This document shows positions 1-9,200 of a stretch of 64,000 bases of DNA, in pieces. Every line of letters begins with the position of its first letter. Position 1 is the stretch's first letter. This stretch comes from Parabacteroides johnsonii DSM 18315 (GTDB lineage: Bacteria > Bacteroidota > Bacteroidia > Bacteroidales > Tannerellaceae). Made by a program: the position numbers and the translations under genes. Below the pieces are notes generated by a model. It had not been told where the DNA came from, did no database searches, and saw only the letters and a program-made list of their open reading frames with translations. Location of the stretch: NCBI RefSeq assembly GCF_025151045.1, contig NZ_CP102285.1:4588001-4652000 (forward strand). Reading direction: 5' to 3'.

Positions 1-1
1 G

Positions 2-580
2 GTGATCCAGAACTATGCGCTCAAGCAATACGGGGGCGACTTGGCACTGGGGGCAAACGGCATTATCACCAGCGTTGGGATGCTTTTGGTGATGCTGATT
101 ATCGGGATCGCGCAGGGGATGCAGCCGATTGTCGGCTTCAATTTCGGGGCAAAGAAATACGAGCGTGTCCAGGAAACGCTACGTCTGGTCATTATAACCG
201 CTACCATTATCATGGGAGTCGGCTGCTTTTGTAGCGTGGCGTTTCCGAAACTGATCGCCCGTGCCTTTACGAACGATCCTGATTTGTTGGATGTGACGGC
301 AAATGGCTTGCGGATCAGCTTGCTGGTGTTTGTGGTTGTCGGTTCGCAGATCTCGATCAGCCAGTTTTTCCAAAGTATCGGGATTGCCTGGAAAGCTATG
401 TTTTTGAGTTTGAGCCGCCAAGTATTGTTCCTGATACCGGCGATGTTGCTGTTCTCCCGCTTTTGGGGGTTGGATGGTGTCTGGTATGCCGCTCCCTTCT
501 CTGATTTTGTTGCGGCTGTAACTGCCTGGCTCTTTTTGTGGTATCATGTTAAAAACATGAAAAGTAAGAATTCGGATTGA
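2..580 (+). CDS. MATE-family multidrug/sodium exporter, 3' part only
   Basis: This is the last 192 codons of a polytopic membrane transporter whose start lies before the window; the GTG at base 2 is internal, not a start. The visible part has long hydrophobic segments at about residues 22-45, 78-100, 108-130, 138-155 and 160-180 and ends in a basic cytoplasmic tail. The phrase AQGMQPIVGFNFGAKKYERV is typical of the second half of MatE proteins (inner-membrane drug:cation antiporters of the NorM/DinF type). The substrate cannot be inferred. It is followed by an independent DUF4251 gene on the same strand. Family call is confident; the exact subfamily is not. Confidence 0.85.
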   Translation: MIQNYALKQYGGDLALGANGIITSVGMLLVMLIIGIAQGMQPIVGFNFGAKKYERVQETLRLVIITATIIMGVGCFCSVAFPKLIARAFTNDPDLLDVTANGLRISLLVFVVVGSQISISQFFQSIGIAWKAMFLSLSRQVLFLIPAMLLFSRFWGLDGVWYAAPFSDFVAAVTAWLFLWYHVKNMKSKNSD

Positions 581-642
581 ACTTTTTAGTATCTTGTTTG
601 TCTACTATATGAAAGTAGATTGATTAGGTTTCAACTAAAAGA

Positions 643-1224
643 ATGAGAAGTATGAAAAGAGTATTATTATTACTGGCTGTCCTGCTCTTTAGCGCAGGGA
701 CAATGATGGCCCAGCAGGATAAAGCTGCCGAGAAGGCCGCAAAAAAAGCAGAAAAAGAAGCAAAGAAAGCTGCCGAAGCAGCCGAGCAGATGGCTTTGTT
801 CGAGCAAGGTGTACAAGCACTGAAAGAGAAAGATTTTGTATTGGAAGCTGAACGTGTCGAGTTCAAGCGTGGGCAATTCGTCTATGTGACTCCGAGCACG
901 AACTTTGTTTCCATGAAAGGTGACCGAGCGACTATCCAACTGGCGTTTAACGGTCCTGTCTCCGGTCCGAACGGGATCGGAGGTATTACGGTTGACGGCA
1001 GTGCTTCGAATATAGAGATGAAAACAGACAAAAAAGGAAATGTTACATTCAGTATGATGGTACAAGGTGTTGCAGTCTCCGCCAATGTGACAATCCGTAT
1101 GGTGAAAGGTACGAACAAATGTACGGCAACTGTGAGTCCGAACTTCAACAGCAATCGTATTTCGTTTAGTGGTTATCTGTATCCTTCGGATCAGTCCAAT
1201 GTGTTTAAGGGACGTGCTATCTGA
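643..1224 (+). CDS. DUF4251 domain-containing exported protein
   Basis: A 193-residue protein with a cleavable-looking signal peptide (hydrophobic RVLLLLAVLLFSAG followed by MMAQQ). Next comes a short Lys/Ala/Glu-rich helical stretch (about residues 26-55, probably coiled coil) and a beta-rich domain (about 65-193) that matches the Bacteroidetes DUF4251 family: an aromatic-rich first strand, a Gly-rich turn (SGPNGIGGITVDG), and the C-terminal SNRISFSGYLYP block. Function is unknown; the protein is probably periplasmic or lipid-associated. A second ATG at 652 gives an equally good signal peptide, so the start is uncertain by three codons. It is a single-gene unit ended by a hairpin at 1247. 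Confidence 0.82.
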   Translation: MRSMKRVLLLLAVLLFSAGTMMAQQDKAAEKAAKKAEKEAKKAAEAAEQMALFEQGVQALKEKDFVLEAERVEFKRGQFVYVTPSTNFVSMKGDRATIQLAFNGPVSGPNGIGGITVDGSASNIEMKTDKKGNVTFSMMVQGVAVSANVTIRMVKGTNKCTATVSPNFNSNRISFSGYLYPSDQSNVFKGRAI

Positions 1225-1246
1225 CGTGTAGATTCTTTTGTTCAGG

Positions 1247-1281
1247 AAAAGCTGCTTTCGGAAAGGGAAGCAGCTTTTTTT
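1247..1281 (+). terminator. Rho-independent terminator after DUF4251 gene
   Basis: The stem AAAGCTGCTT pairs with AAGCAGCTTT across a short loop and is followed by a T run. It sits 23 bases after the DUF4251 stop codon. Confidence 0.85.
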
Positions 1282-1296
1282 ATGCAACGTATTTTA

Positions 1297-1304
1297 TATC
1301 TTTG
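1297..1304 (+). promoter_or_regulatory. -7 element TATCTTTG for GroES-like gene
   Basis: A match to the Bacteroidetes -7 consensus TAnnTTTG, 29 bases before the ATG at 1334 and just after the upstream terminator. No convincing -33 TTTG is seen at the usual spacing. Confidence 0.6.
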
Positions 1305-1333
1305 TTCTCTAAAATATCATAAACATAAAAGTC

Positions 1334-1717
1334 ATGCAATTAGCAATAGATCAGAAAGACATAGATAAGTTCCTGATGGTGGGTGACAAGGTGCTTATCA
1401 AGCCGAAGAACCCGCAGAGTCAGACAAAATCCGGATTGTACCTGCCGCCTACCGTCCAGCAGGAGAAGATCCAGAGCGGCTATATCATCAAGGTTGGTCC
1501 CGGCTTCCCGCTTCCTTCCCAGAGCGAGGAACATGAAGTATGGGAAAAGAAGAAAGAGGGAGAGGTGCATTACCTCCCTTTACAGGCACATGAAGGCGAT
1601 TTGGCTGTCTTTCTGCAGAATGCGGCCTACGAGATTAATTTTAATGAAGAGAAGTTCCTGATTGTTCCCCATTCGGCTATTTTGATGTTGGTTCGTGACG
1701 AAGGTTTGTTCGAATAA
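1334..1717 (+). CDS. GroES-fold co-chaperone-like protein
   Basis: A 127-residue cytosolic protein with no signal peptide. Residues about 14-60 (VGDKVLIKPKNPQSQTKSGLYLPP, here described by its ends VGDKV and LYLPP) and the C-terminal FLIVPHSAILMLV block resemble the GroES/Cpn10 beta-barrel, including the SGLYLPP stretch that matches the GGIVLP region of GroES. An insertion (EVWEKKKEGEVHYLPLQ, about 72-88) replaces the canonical mobile-loop arrangement. No groEL is adjacent, so it is not the standard groES gene; Bacteroidetes carry such stand-alone paralogues. Whether it caps GroEL is unknown. Confidence 0.75.
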   Translation: MQLAIDQKDIDKFLMVGDKVLIKPKNPQSQTKSGLYLPPTVQQEKIQSGYIIKVGPGFPLPSQSEEHEVWEKKKEGEVHYLPLQAHEGDLAVFLQNAAYEINFNEEKFLIVPHSAILMLVRDEGLFE

Positions 1718-1762
1718 CTCCTTTTTATTTGGCAAAATACTGTGCTATCCAGTTTTTTGATG

Positions 1763-1770
1763 TATTTTTG
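1763..1770 (+). promoter_or_regulatory. -7 element TATTTTTG for nfnA-like gene
   Basis: A TAnnTTTG match 42 bases upstream of the ATG at 1813. It is the likely promoter for the two-gene nfnAB-like operon. Confidence 0.6.
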
Positions 1771-1812
1771 CAACCAAATCAACAAGACTAACTATCAATA
1801 GTAGCGATTATA

Positions 1813-2610
1813 ATGAATAAAATTGTAAGTAAAGAACATTTCTCTGCCAACGTAGTGAAACTGGAAGTGGAAGCACCTTTGATTGCCCGCTCCCGTAAGG
1901 CAGGCCACTTTGTTATCGTGAAGGTGGGTGAGAAGGGCGAACGTATTCCCCTGACCATTGCCGGAGCTGATACCACGAAAGGAACTATCACACTTGTGAT
2001 CCAGGCTGTAGGCGGTTCGTCAAAGAAGATATGCGAACTGAATGCCGGCGACTATATTACCGATCTGGTCGGTCCGTTGGGGCAAGCTACCCATATCGAG
2101 AAAGTCGGTACGGTCGTATGTGCCGGAGGTGGTGTCGGTGTGGCTCCTTTATTACCGATTGTAGAGGCTTTCCACAAAGCGGGCAACCGTGTGATCGTAG
2201 TGCTGGCCGCCCGTACGAAGGACCTGGTTATCTTGGAAGAGCAGATGCGCGCCAATTCCGATGAGGTGATCGTGATGACAGACGATGGTTCTTACGGTAC
2301 AAAAGGTTTGGTGACGAATGGCGTGGAAAGTGTGATCAACCGTGAAAAGGTGGATCTGTGTGTGACGATCGGTCCGGCTATCATGATGAAATTCGTCTCT
2401 GCCCTGACGAAGAAATACGAGATCCCGACAGTCGCCTCTCTGAATACGATTATGGTGGACGGGACCGGAATGTGCGGCGCTTGCCGTATTACGGTCGGAG
2501 GGAAAACGAAGTTCGTTTGTGTGGATGGACCGGAGTTCGACGCTCACCAGGTAGACTTCGATGAAATGTTGATGCGCCTCGGTGCTTATAAAGATATTGA
2601 AAAGAAATAA
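1813..2610 (+). CDS. NfnA-like FAD/NAD-binding, 2Fe-2S subunit
   Basis: A 265-residue flavoprotein of the sulfide dehydrogenase/dihydroorotate dehydrogenase electron-transfer (PyrK/NfnA) family. It has a ferredoxin-reductase-type FAD barrel (residues about 1-95, with RIPLTIA as FAD contact), an NAD-binding Rossmann part starting at VVCAGGGVGVAPLLP (about 100-115), and a C-terminal iron-sulfur patch with Cys near residues 221, 224 and 236 (GMCGACR and FVCVDG). In NfnA proteins three Cys plus an Asp hold a [2Fe-2S] cluster. The neighbour 18 bases downstream is the matching large subunit. Together they probably catalyse flavin-based transhydrogenation between ferredoxin/NADH and NADPH. A simpler sulfide dehydrogenase-type role is the alternative. 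Confidence 0.85.
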   Translation: MNKIVSKEHFSANVVKLEVEAPLIARSRKAGHFVIVKVGEKGERIPLTIAGADTTKGTITLVIQAVGGSSKKICELNAGDYITDLVGPLGQATHIEKVGTVVCAGGGVGVAPLLPIVEAFHKAGNRVIVVLAARTKDLVILEEQMRANSDEVIVMTDDGSYGTKGLVTNGVESVINREKVDLCVTIGPAIMMKFVSALTKKYEIPTVASLNTIMVDGTGMCGACRITVGGKTKFVCVDGPEFDAHQVDFDEMLMRLGAYKDIEKK

Positions 2611-2628
2611 CAAAACCACAGTAAACAA

Positions 2629-4098
2629 ATGACAACAGAAGAACTGATCGCTGCCCGTCGTGCCGAACCGTGGAGAGAAGCACTGCGTAAAAGCAAAAAA
2701 AATAAAGAACGCACGGATATTCCCCGTGTGGAAATGAATGAACTGGATGCGGAATACCGTAGCCATACCCGTCTTGAAGAGGTGAACCTCGGATTGACGA
2801 AAGAGCAGGCCATACAGGAGGCCCAGCGTTGTTTGGACTGTCCGAATCCGACTTGTATGCAAGGATGTCCGGTAAGTATCAATATCCCGACGTTTGTGAA
2901 GAACATCGAGCGGGGCGAGTTTCTGGAAGCGGCTAAAGTGCTGAAGGAAACAAGCGCGTTGCCGGCTGTTTGCGGTCGTGTATGTCCGCAGGAAAAGCAG
3001 TGCGAGAGCAAGTGTATTCATTTGAAGATGGGGAAACCGGCTGTCGCTATCGGTTACTTGGAACGTTTTGCCGCCGATTATGAACGGGAGAGTGGAAATA
3101 TTTCCGTTCCGGAAGTAGCGGAGAAGAACGGCATTAAGATTGCCGTTGTCGGCTCAGGTCCCGCCGGCCTTTCGTTTGCCGGCGATATGGCAAAGCGCGG
3201 CTATGACGTGACGGTATTCGAAGCTTTGCACGAAATCGGTGGTGTGTTGAAATACGGTATTCCCGAATTCCGCCTGCCGAATAAGATTGTGGATGTAGAA
3301 ATTGAAGGGCTGCGCAAGATGGGTGTGAAGTTCCTGACAAATTGTATTGTAGGTAAGACGATCAGCTATGACGACTTGCATACGGATGGTTTCAAGGGGA
3401 TCTTCGCTGCCAGCGGCGCCGGGCTTCCTAACTTTATGAATATTCCGGGAGAGAACCTGGTCGGGGTGATGTCTTCCAACGAATACCTGACACGTGTCAA
3501 TCTGATGGATGCTGCCAATCCGGATAGTGATACGCCTGTCTTGCAGGGTAAGAAAGTGGCTGTCATCGGTGGTGGCAATACGGCGATGGACTCGGTCCGT
3601 ACAGCTCGCCGCTTGGGTGCCGAACGTGCCATGATCGTTTATCGCCGTAGTGAAGAAGAGATGCCCGCCCGATTGGAGGAGGTGAAACATGCCAAAGAAG
3701 AAGGTGTGGAGTTTATGACCTTGCATAATCCGGTCGAATATCTTGGTGACGAACGGGGCCGTGTCAAACAGATGCGCTTGCAGAAGATGGAGCTGGGTGA
3801 ACCGGATGCTTCTGGACGTCGTCGTCCTGTACCAGTCGAAGGGGCGATCGAAACAATTGATGTGGATGAAGTGATTGTCAGCGTCGGTGTTTCTCCCAAT
3901 CCGCTTATCCCGCGTGCTTTTCAAGGATTGGAAGTAAGCAAAAAGGGAACGATCGTGGTGAATGAAGAAAATATGCGCTCTGCCTTGCCTGATGTATATG
4001 CGGGTGGCGATATCGTCCGTGGTGGCGCAACCGTAATCCTGGCAATGGGTGACGGTCGTAAGGCTGCTGCTGCAATGGATGAAGCATTAAAGGGATAA
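2629..4098 (+). CDS. NfnB-like / glutamate-synthase-small-subunit-like oxidoreductase
   Basis: A 489-residue cytosolic flavoenzyme of the GltD/NfnB/SudA family. The N-terminal third carries two cysteine sets for [4Fe-4S] clusters: CLDCPNPTCMQGC from about residue 68, and CGRVC...CESKC at about 114-128. It is followed by an FAD-binding GxGxxG (VVGSGPAGLSFAG, about 173) and an NADPH-binding GGGNTAMD (about 313). The C-terminal AGGDIVRGGATVILAMGDG is the flavin-contact signature. Glutamate synthase annotation is common for such proteins, but there is no large GltB subunit here, and the partner upstream is NfnA-like, so ferredoxin:NAD(P)H electron bifurcation fits better. It is the last gene of the operon. 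Confidence 0.85.
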   Translation: MTTEELIAARRAEPWREALRKSKKNKERTDIPRVEMNELDAEYRSHTRLEEVNLGLTKEQAIQEAQRCLDCPNPTCMQGCPVSINIPTFVKNIERGEFLEAAKVLKETSALPAVCGRVCPQEKQCESKCIHLKMGKPAVAIGYLERFAADYERESGNISVPEVAEKNGIKIAVVGSGPAGLSFAGDMAKRGYDVTVFEALHEIGGVLKYGIPEFRLPNKIVDVEIEGLRKMGVKFLTNCIVGKTISYDDLHTDGFKGIFAASGAGLPNFMNIPGENLVGVMSSNEYLTRVNLMDAANPDSDTPVLQGKKVAVIGGGNTAMDSVRTARRLGAERAMIVYRRSEEEMPARLEEVKHAKEEGVEFMTLHNPVEYLGDERGRVKQMRLQKMELGEPDASGRRRPVPVEGAIETIDVDEVIVSVGVSPNPLIPRAFQGLEVSKKGTIVVNEENMRSALPDVYAGGDIVRGGATVILAMGDGRKAAAAMDEALKG

Positions 4099-4120
4099 GA
4101 AAAGTTTTTTATAGGAAAAT

Positions 4121-4154
4121 AAAAAGGGGCTGTCGCATGACCAGCCCCTTTTTT
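4121..4154. terminator. Hairpin terminator between convergent nfnB and susD
   Basis: AAAAAGGGGCTG pairs with CAGCCCCTTTTTT around a nine-base loop. A-runs and T-runs on either side make it usable from both strands; it lies between the stop codons at 4098 and 4185. Confidence 0.85.
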
Positions 4155-4184
4155 AATAGTTCTTTTTATCTGTACTATGCTATT

Positions 4185-6203
4185 TTACTCTCCAAGCCAG
4201 AATGGACCTTGAACCAATGTGGGATCCTTGTCTATTTCTGATTGATGTATTGGATACCAATAGAATTTACGAGGGTAAACGCGATCCATGTACTTTGTGC
4301 GTTTAAAGAATGCGTTATCTCCTTGATCTGTATACTCGGTTCCATAATAGTTCATCCCATGATCTGGACCATTAACGCCCCAATCCGGGTTTTCACCCTG
4401 CTCATTCATGTTACCGATACCATAATGAGCCGTTTTCCAGCGACGTAAATCATGATAACGGATACCTTCACCCACAAATTCCACTCGTCGTTCTTTGTGT
4501 ATTAAACGTCGCACTTCTTTTTGGTCGGCGAAATTGATTTTAATGCGGGTAAAACCATTCTCATCCGTACCGGTTCCATATTCGGCAATACCTGCCCGAT
4601 GCCGGATCTTATTTAAGTTGTTGAGTATTTCTTGTTCATAACTCATGCGTTCCGAACATTCGTTTAGGGCTTCTGCATAACTGAGGTAAGCCTCAGCCAT
4701 ACGGAAAATGATAGCAGGACGATAAGGGTGGTTGTTATCACGAGGAATGTAATCCAATGACACTCGACTGCGGTTTAGGTAACCGTTTTGCGGAGCATCG
4801 TGTGTCGGTCCTCCATCCGGTCCTCCATACAAAAAATTCGTATTACGATTTTCCCATTTGAACCATTGCCCGTTCCATACGACAGTCAGATAGAAGCGAG
4901 GTTCACGATGACAATACATGTTAAATGTATTGGGCTGTACAATCAGGCGCTTTCCGTCACGTTCCGGTGTCACATCCGGATAATTATTATCATTGTAACC
5001 ATCCATTAAATAATAATCGGTCTCTCTATATTCAGGCTCTGTAGAAAATCCTTTTTCACTATATAATGGCGCATTCGGATTGATCTGCGGACTGCCGTCT
5101 GCATTATATCCCAGTATAGGTTCCGTACCGTCTTCCATGAAGAAAGCATCTACTAGCGATTGGGTGACTCCTAAACCGCCATTGCCACCACAACCACGTG
5201 GGGTTCCGTGCTGCTCCCAATCTCCATAGGTCCCTTTTGGACGGAACCAAAGAATTTCATTGTTTCCTTCACCTTCTGTCCGCATTGTAGCTCCGTAACA
5301 AGACATGAAAGGATCCACTTTGCCACTTTCTTTGTCATTTGTGATATACAACCCTTTTCCTTGTTTTTCGGCTTCGGTGATCAATAGTTTGCACGCATCA
5401 GCCGCTTTTTTCCATTTGCCTGCATCATAAGTTTGGCTGAAACGGTTTTCTCCGTCAGAGTTTTTAAAACCGAGATACCATTCATTCCCATTTACCAACG
5501 GACTTGCTGCAAATAACAATACGCGGGCACGAAGTGCCAATGCTGCTAATTTAGTTGCGCGGCCGCCATATAAAGTACTCCAACTGTCCGGGAGGACTTT
5601 CGACAATTCCAAGAATTGATTATCCAGCCAGTCGACCATCCATTCAAAACTCTTCTGTCCACGCATTAGATCCGGAGAATCCGAAGTCATGTCATCATCG
5701 TAATAAGGAACAGCTCCATAAGCCAAAGTCATCATCCAATAGTAATACGCGATCATGAAACGACATTCGTTTTTCATCGTTTCCACGTCACTTTCCGTCA
5801 CGTTTTGTTTGGGTAAAGCCTTTACGTTATCCATGAAAATATAGGCCTGTCGAATATATTTGGACATTGTCCAATAGGATCCGCTCCAACCGGAATTAGG
5901 TTCCCACTGTCCTACGCGAAACCCTAATCCGCAGTCACTTCCCCAATAGGGCAACCAACCCTGTGAAGGAGTGATATCATTTGCCAGGATTTCGAATGCA
6001 TCATAACGTGTGTAATCCCAATATGGATCCCTAATACCTTGATAAACACCGGCAAGCCAGTCTTCTGTCCGGGTTTTGTCATCGAATATCATGTCTATTG
6101 TAATAATGTCGTCCGGTGCATTGTCTATAAAATCCGTGCATCCGTTTAAACACATACATAATGCTGCCAAACCAATATACTTGCCAAATTTTGTTTTTTT
6201 CAT
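4185..6203 (-). CDS. SusD/RagB-family surface glycan- or nutrient-binding lipoprotein
   Basis: A 672-residue outer-membrane lipoprotein. The signal peptide ends in a lipobox, LNGC, with the acylated Cys at residue 22. The body is the TPR-like SusD fold: an N-terminal RagB/SusD domain with WLAGVYQGIRDPYWDY, and the C-terminal conserved block RPAIIFRMAEAYLSYAEALN followed by KIRHRAGI and RRLIHKERRVEFVGEGIRYHDLRRW. SusD proteins act as lids on SusC channels and capture the ligand. It lies 11 bases after the susC gene and is co-transcribed with it. No hydrolase, anti-sigma or hybrid regulator is adjacent, so the substrate cannot be guessed. Confidence 0.95.
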   Translation of the reverse strand: MKKTKFGKYIGLAALCMCLNGCTDFIDNAPDDIITIDMIFDDKTRTEDWLAGVYQGIRDPYWDYTRYDAFEILANDITPSQGWLPYWGSDCGLGFRVGQWEPNSGWSGSYWTMSKYIRQAYIFMDNVKALPKQNVTESDVETMKNECRFMIAYYYWMMTLAYGAVPYYDDDMTSDSPDLMRGQKSFEWMVDWLDNQFLELSKVLPDSWSTLYGGRATKLAALALRARVLLFAASPLVNGNEWYLGFKNSDGENRFSQTYDAGKWKKAADACKLLITEAEKQGKGLYITNDKESGKVDPFMSCYGATMRTEGEGNNEILWFRPKGTYGDWEQHGTPRGCGGNGGLGVTQSLVDAFFMEDGTEPILGYNADGSPQINPNAPLYSEKGFSTEPEYRETDYYLMDGYNDNNYPDVTPERDGKRLIVQPNTFNMYCHREPRFYLTVVWNGQWFKWENRNTNFLYGGPDGGPTHDAPQNGYLNRSRVSLDYIPRDNNHPYRPAIIFRMAEAYLSYAEALNECSERMSYEQEILNNLNKIRHRAGIAEYGTGTDENGFTRIKINFADQKEVRRLIHKERRVEFVGEGIRYHDLRRWKTAHYGIGNMNEQGENPDWGVNGPDHGMNYYGTEYTDQGDNAFFKRTKYMDRVYPRKFYWYPIHQSEIDKDPTLVQGPFWLGE

Positions 6204-6214
6204 TTTTCTTATTT

Positions 6215-9200
6215 TTAGAAATTAACATCAAAACCTACTGAAAATGATTTCATTATCGGATACTTTGTACCTACGGCTGTGTCGACCTCGGGATCCCATA
6301 AATCAAATTTCGAGAAAGTGAACAGATTGCTGCCTTTCGCATATAACCGAATGTTTGACAGACCGATCTGTCGTACCCAGGATTTTGGGAATGTATAGCC
6401 GATTTCTATATCTTTTACCCGAAGAAAACTCATGTTTTCTAACCACCATGTAGAGTTTCGAACATTATTTTCGCTTTTTCCCCATGTCAGGCGTGGGTAG
6501 TACACATCTTGACTCGGATTTTCAACAGTCCAACGGTCTTGATAATTAGTCAGGATATTCCCCATAGCACCCATTGTCTCACCGGGTGTGAACTTGTTAC
6601 TACAACCTCCTTTAAATCCGTAGGTCATCCCATTCCCTTGGAAGAATATATTGAAATCCAGATTTTTATAGCGCATATTGGCACCAAATCCATATACGAT
6701 CTGAGGATCGTATGTTCCTCCGATGGCTGTTTCGTCCAAAGAACTGACCACTCCATCTCCATTTACATCTTTATATTTAATGTCACCGGGGCGAACCGGA
6801 CCGAATGTATGGGCCGGAATATCCTTATTTACAACGTAACCGCCGTTCTCGGCAACCAGATAATCACCGTTGGCATCTTTTTGGAAATCATCAAAAGTAA
6901 ACAGTCCCTCATCGACTAACCCGAATAGCTGGTTGACTTTTTCTCCTGTCCGTTGACGATTCGTCCCCATAACACCTAATGCTTCATCCTGTTCGATAAT
7001 TTTATTCTGGGCATATGTAAAGGAACCTCGAAAGCCTACATATAGATCTTTATTGATTTGTTTATTTACGTTTAGTGCTAAATCGATTCCCTGGTTATTC
7101 ACTTTTCCATAATTGGCCCATGGTGTATTTCTGAATCCCGCTGATGTCGGAATATTGTTTCGTTTCATGAAGATGTTATACCTGTGTTCAAAGAAATAAT
7201 CCACTTGAAAATCAATCATATTCCATAAACCCAACTCGAATCCGGCATTGGTTTTCGATACGGTTTCCCATGTCAAATTAGGAATCCCGAAATCACCTTC
7301 AAAGCGGGAATTACGATGATAATATTGTCCGTTGGTTCCCCAGTCGTAACCCGTTCCATCTTCTCCCAATGTTGTCTGATAAGCAAAGCGACGTCCATCT
7401 AACTGGTCGTTACCCGTCAGACCGAATGATCCTCTAAACTTGATTTTGCTGAACGTGTCTTTGTATGGTTCCATAAACTTTTCTTCTGAGAGCAAGTAAC
7501 CTATTGCGACAGAAGGGAAAAATCCGAAACGATACCCTTTTGCGAAATTCTCTGATCCGTTATAACCGAAATTAAGCTCTGCAATATATCGATTGTCATA
7601 GGTATATGATGCTCGTCCGGCAATACCCATACGCCGATAAGGCACAATATCGTACGATTCTTCGAATTGTTGGTAATCTCGTTGGTTATACAAGAACAAG
7701 CCTTCTACTTGATGTTTTCCGAATGTTCGTTCATAATTTAAATTCAGTTCCACATAAGTTGCTTTGTTTCCCCAGTCATTGTCTTCAGAAGTACTCAAAA
7801 ATTGTTGTCCGTAACTGGATATGTTCAAAATCAGGTTCCCATTTTCATCACGTTGTGTGGCTGGCTGATATAAATCCGGTGTTTTTGAACGAGTCACGCC
7901 TGAACAGGAATAGCGGTCAAATGAGAAGATTCCCTTTATTTTCAGTCCAGGAGTAATAAATTTCAAGTCTTGCTCTAATGCAAACAATGATTCGATTTTA
8001 CTTTGGGAGGTCGTCGCATACCCTTTTTGAGTAACCTGTACGTACGGATTCACCCGTTGGTTGACTACCGGAAAATAGATATTGTCATCCTCCTTATAAT
8101 AGGCCGGATGTATGAATGGAGGGGTTTCGAATGCTCCCGAAAATGCATCATCAGAAGATATTGCCATTTTATTCATCTCCTGTAGATAACCACCGACACT
8201 GACTGTCAGTTGCGTTGTTTTTGTGATGTTGATGTCTACGTTCGAGCGTAAGTTGAATTTATTCAGATGCGTTCCGCTATTCCAGCTTTGGCTCTTGTCA
8301 CGTTCGAAAATGCCTTGTTCGCCATAATATGATCCGACCACTGCATAGCGTAAAATGTCGGAACCTCCGTTGACTGTAATATCCGCGCGTTGATTCATGG
8401 CAAAGTCTTTCGTAATCAGGTCCATCCAATTTACATCCGGATATAAATCCGGGTTATCTCGATTTATGTAGTGATTGATCGTTTCCTGCGAATAGGGAGA
8501 TTGCTGTTGGCCGTTATCTTTTGCTATTTCATTCAATAATGTCAGATACTCTGCTGAACCGATGTAGTTGGGTAATTTTGTCGGTTGGGTGAAACTTTGT
8601 TCGAAATGGACGTTGACTGTGGGTTTCCCTAATTTTCCACGTTTAGTTTGCACCAGAATAACCCCGTTTGCTCCACGTACTCCATAAACGGCTGAAGCAG
8701 ATGCATCTTTTAGCACGGAAAATGATTCGATTTCAGCCGGGTTCAAGTCATCGAGTGTTCGTTCAATGCCGTCGACCAATACCAACGGACTGGTTCCTGC
8801 TCCTTGGAAAGATGAAATACCGCGGATCCAAAAATTGGAACCGTCTGATCCCGGTTCGCCTGATCGTTGCACGGCAATTACGCCAGCTACATTTCCTGCC
8901 AAATTGTTACTCAAGGCACGTGTTGTACCTTGGCTTAATACTTGAGGTTCGATGGTTGTGATCGAACCTACTATTGAAGCTCGTTTTTGTGATCCGTAAC
9001 CGACTACAACCACTTCATTCAAACCTGTTGAAATTTCCCGCATGTTCAAGTTGATGTTGATTTGGTTGCCGACAACAACTTCTTGCTCTTCAAATCCGAT
9101 GTAAGAGAATACCAATACAGTACTTCGGCTCGGGACTTCTAAAAAGTAATTGCCATCTATGTCGGTTGTCGTGCCGACGGTCTGCCCTTTTATCACGATA

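Noticed and set aside
1334-1717. Call as groES
   Set aside because: No groEL follows and the sequence has an atypical insertion in place of the mobile loop; described as a GroES-fold paralogue.
2629-4098. Call as gltD (glutamate synthase small subunit)
   Set aside because: No gltB is present, and an NfnA-like partner precedes it; kept as NfnB-like with glutamate synthase as a family-level similarity only.
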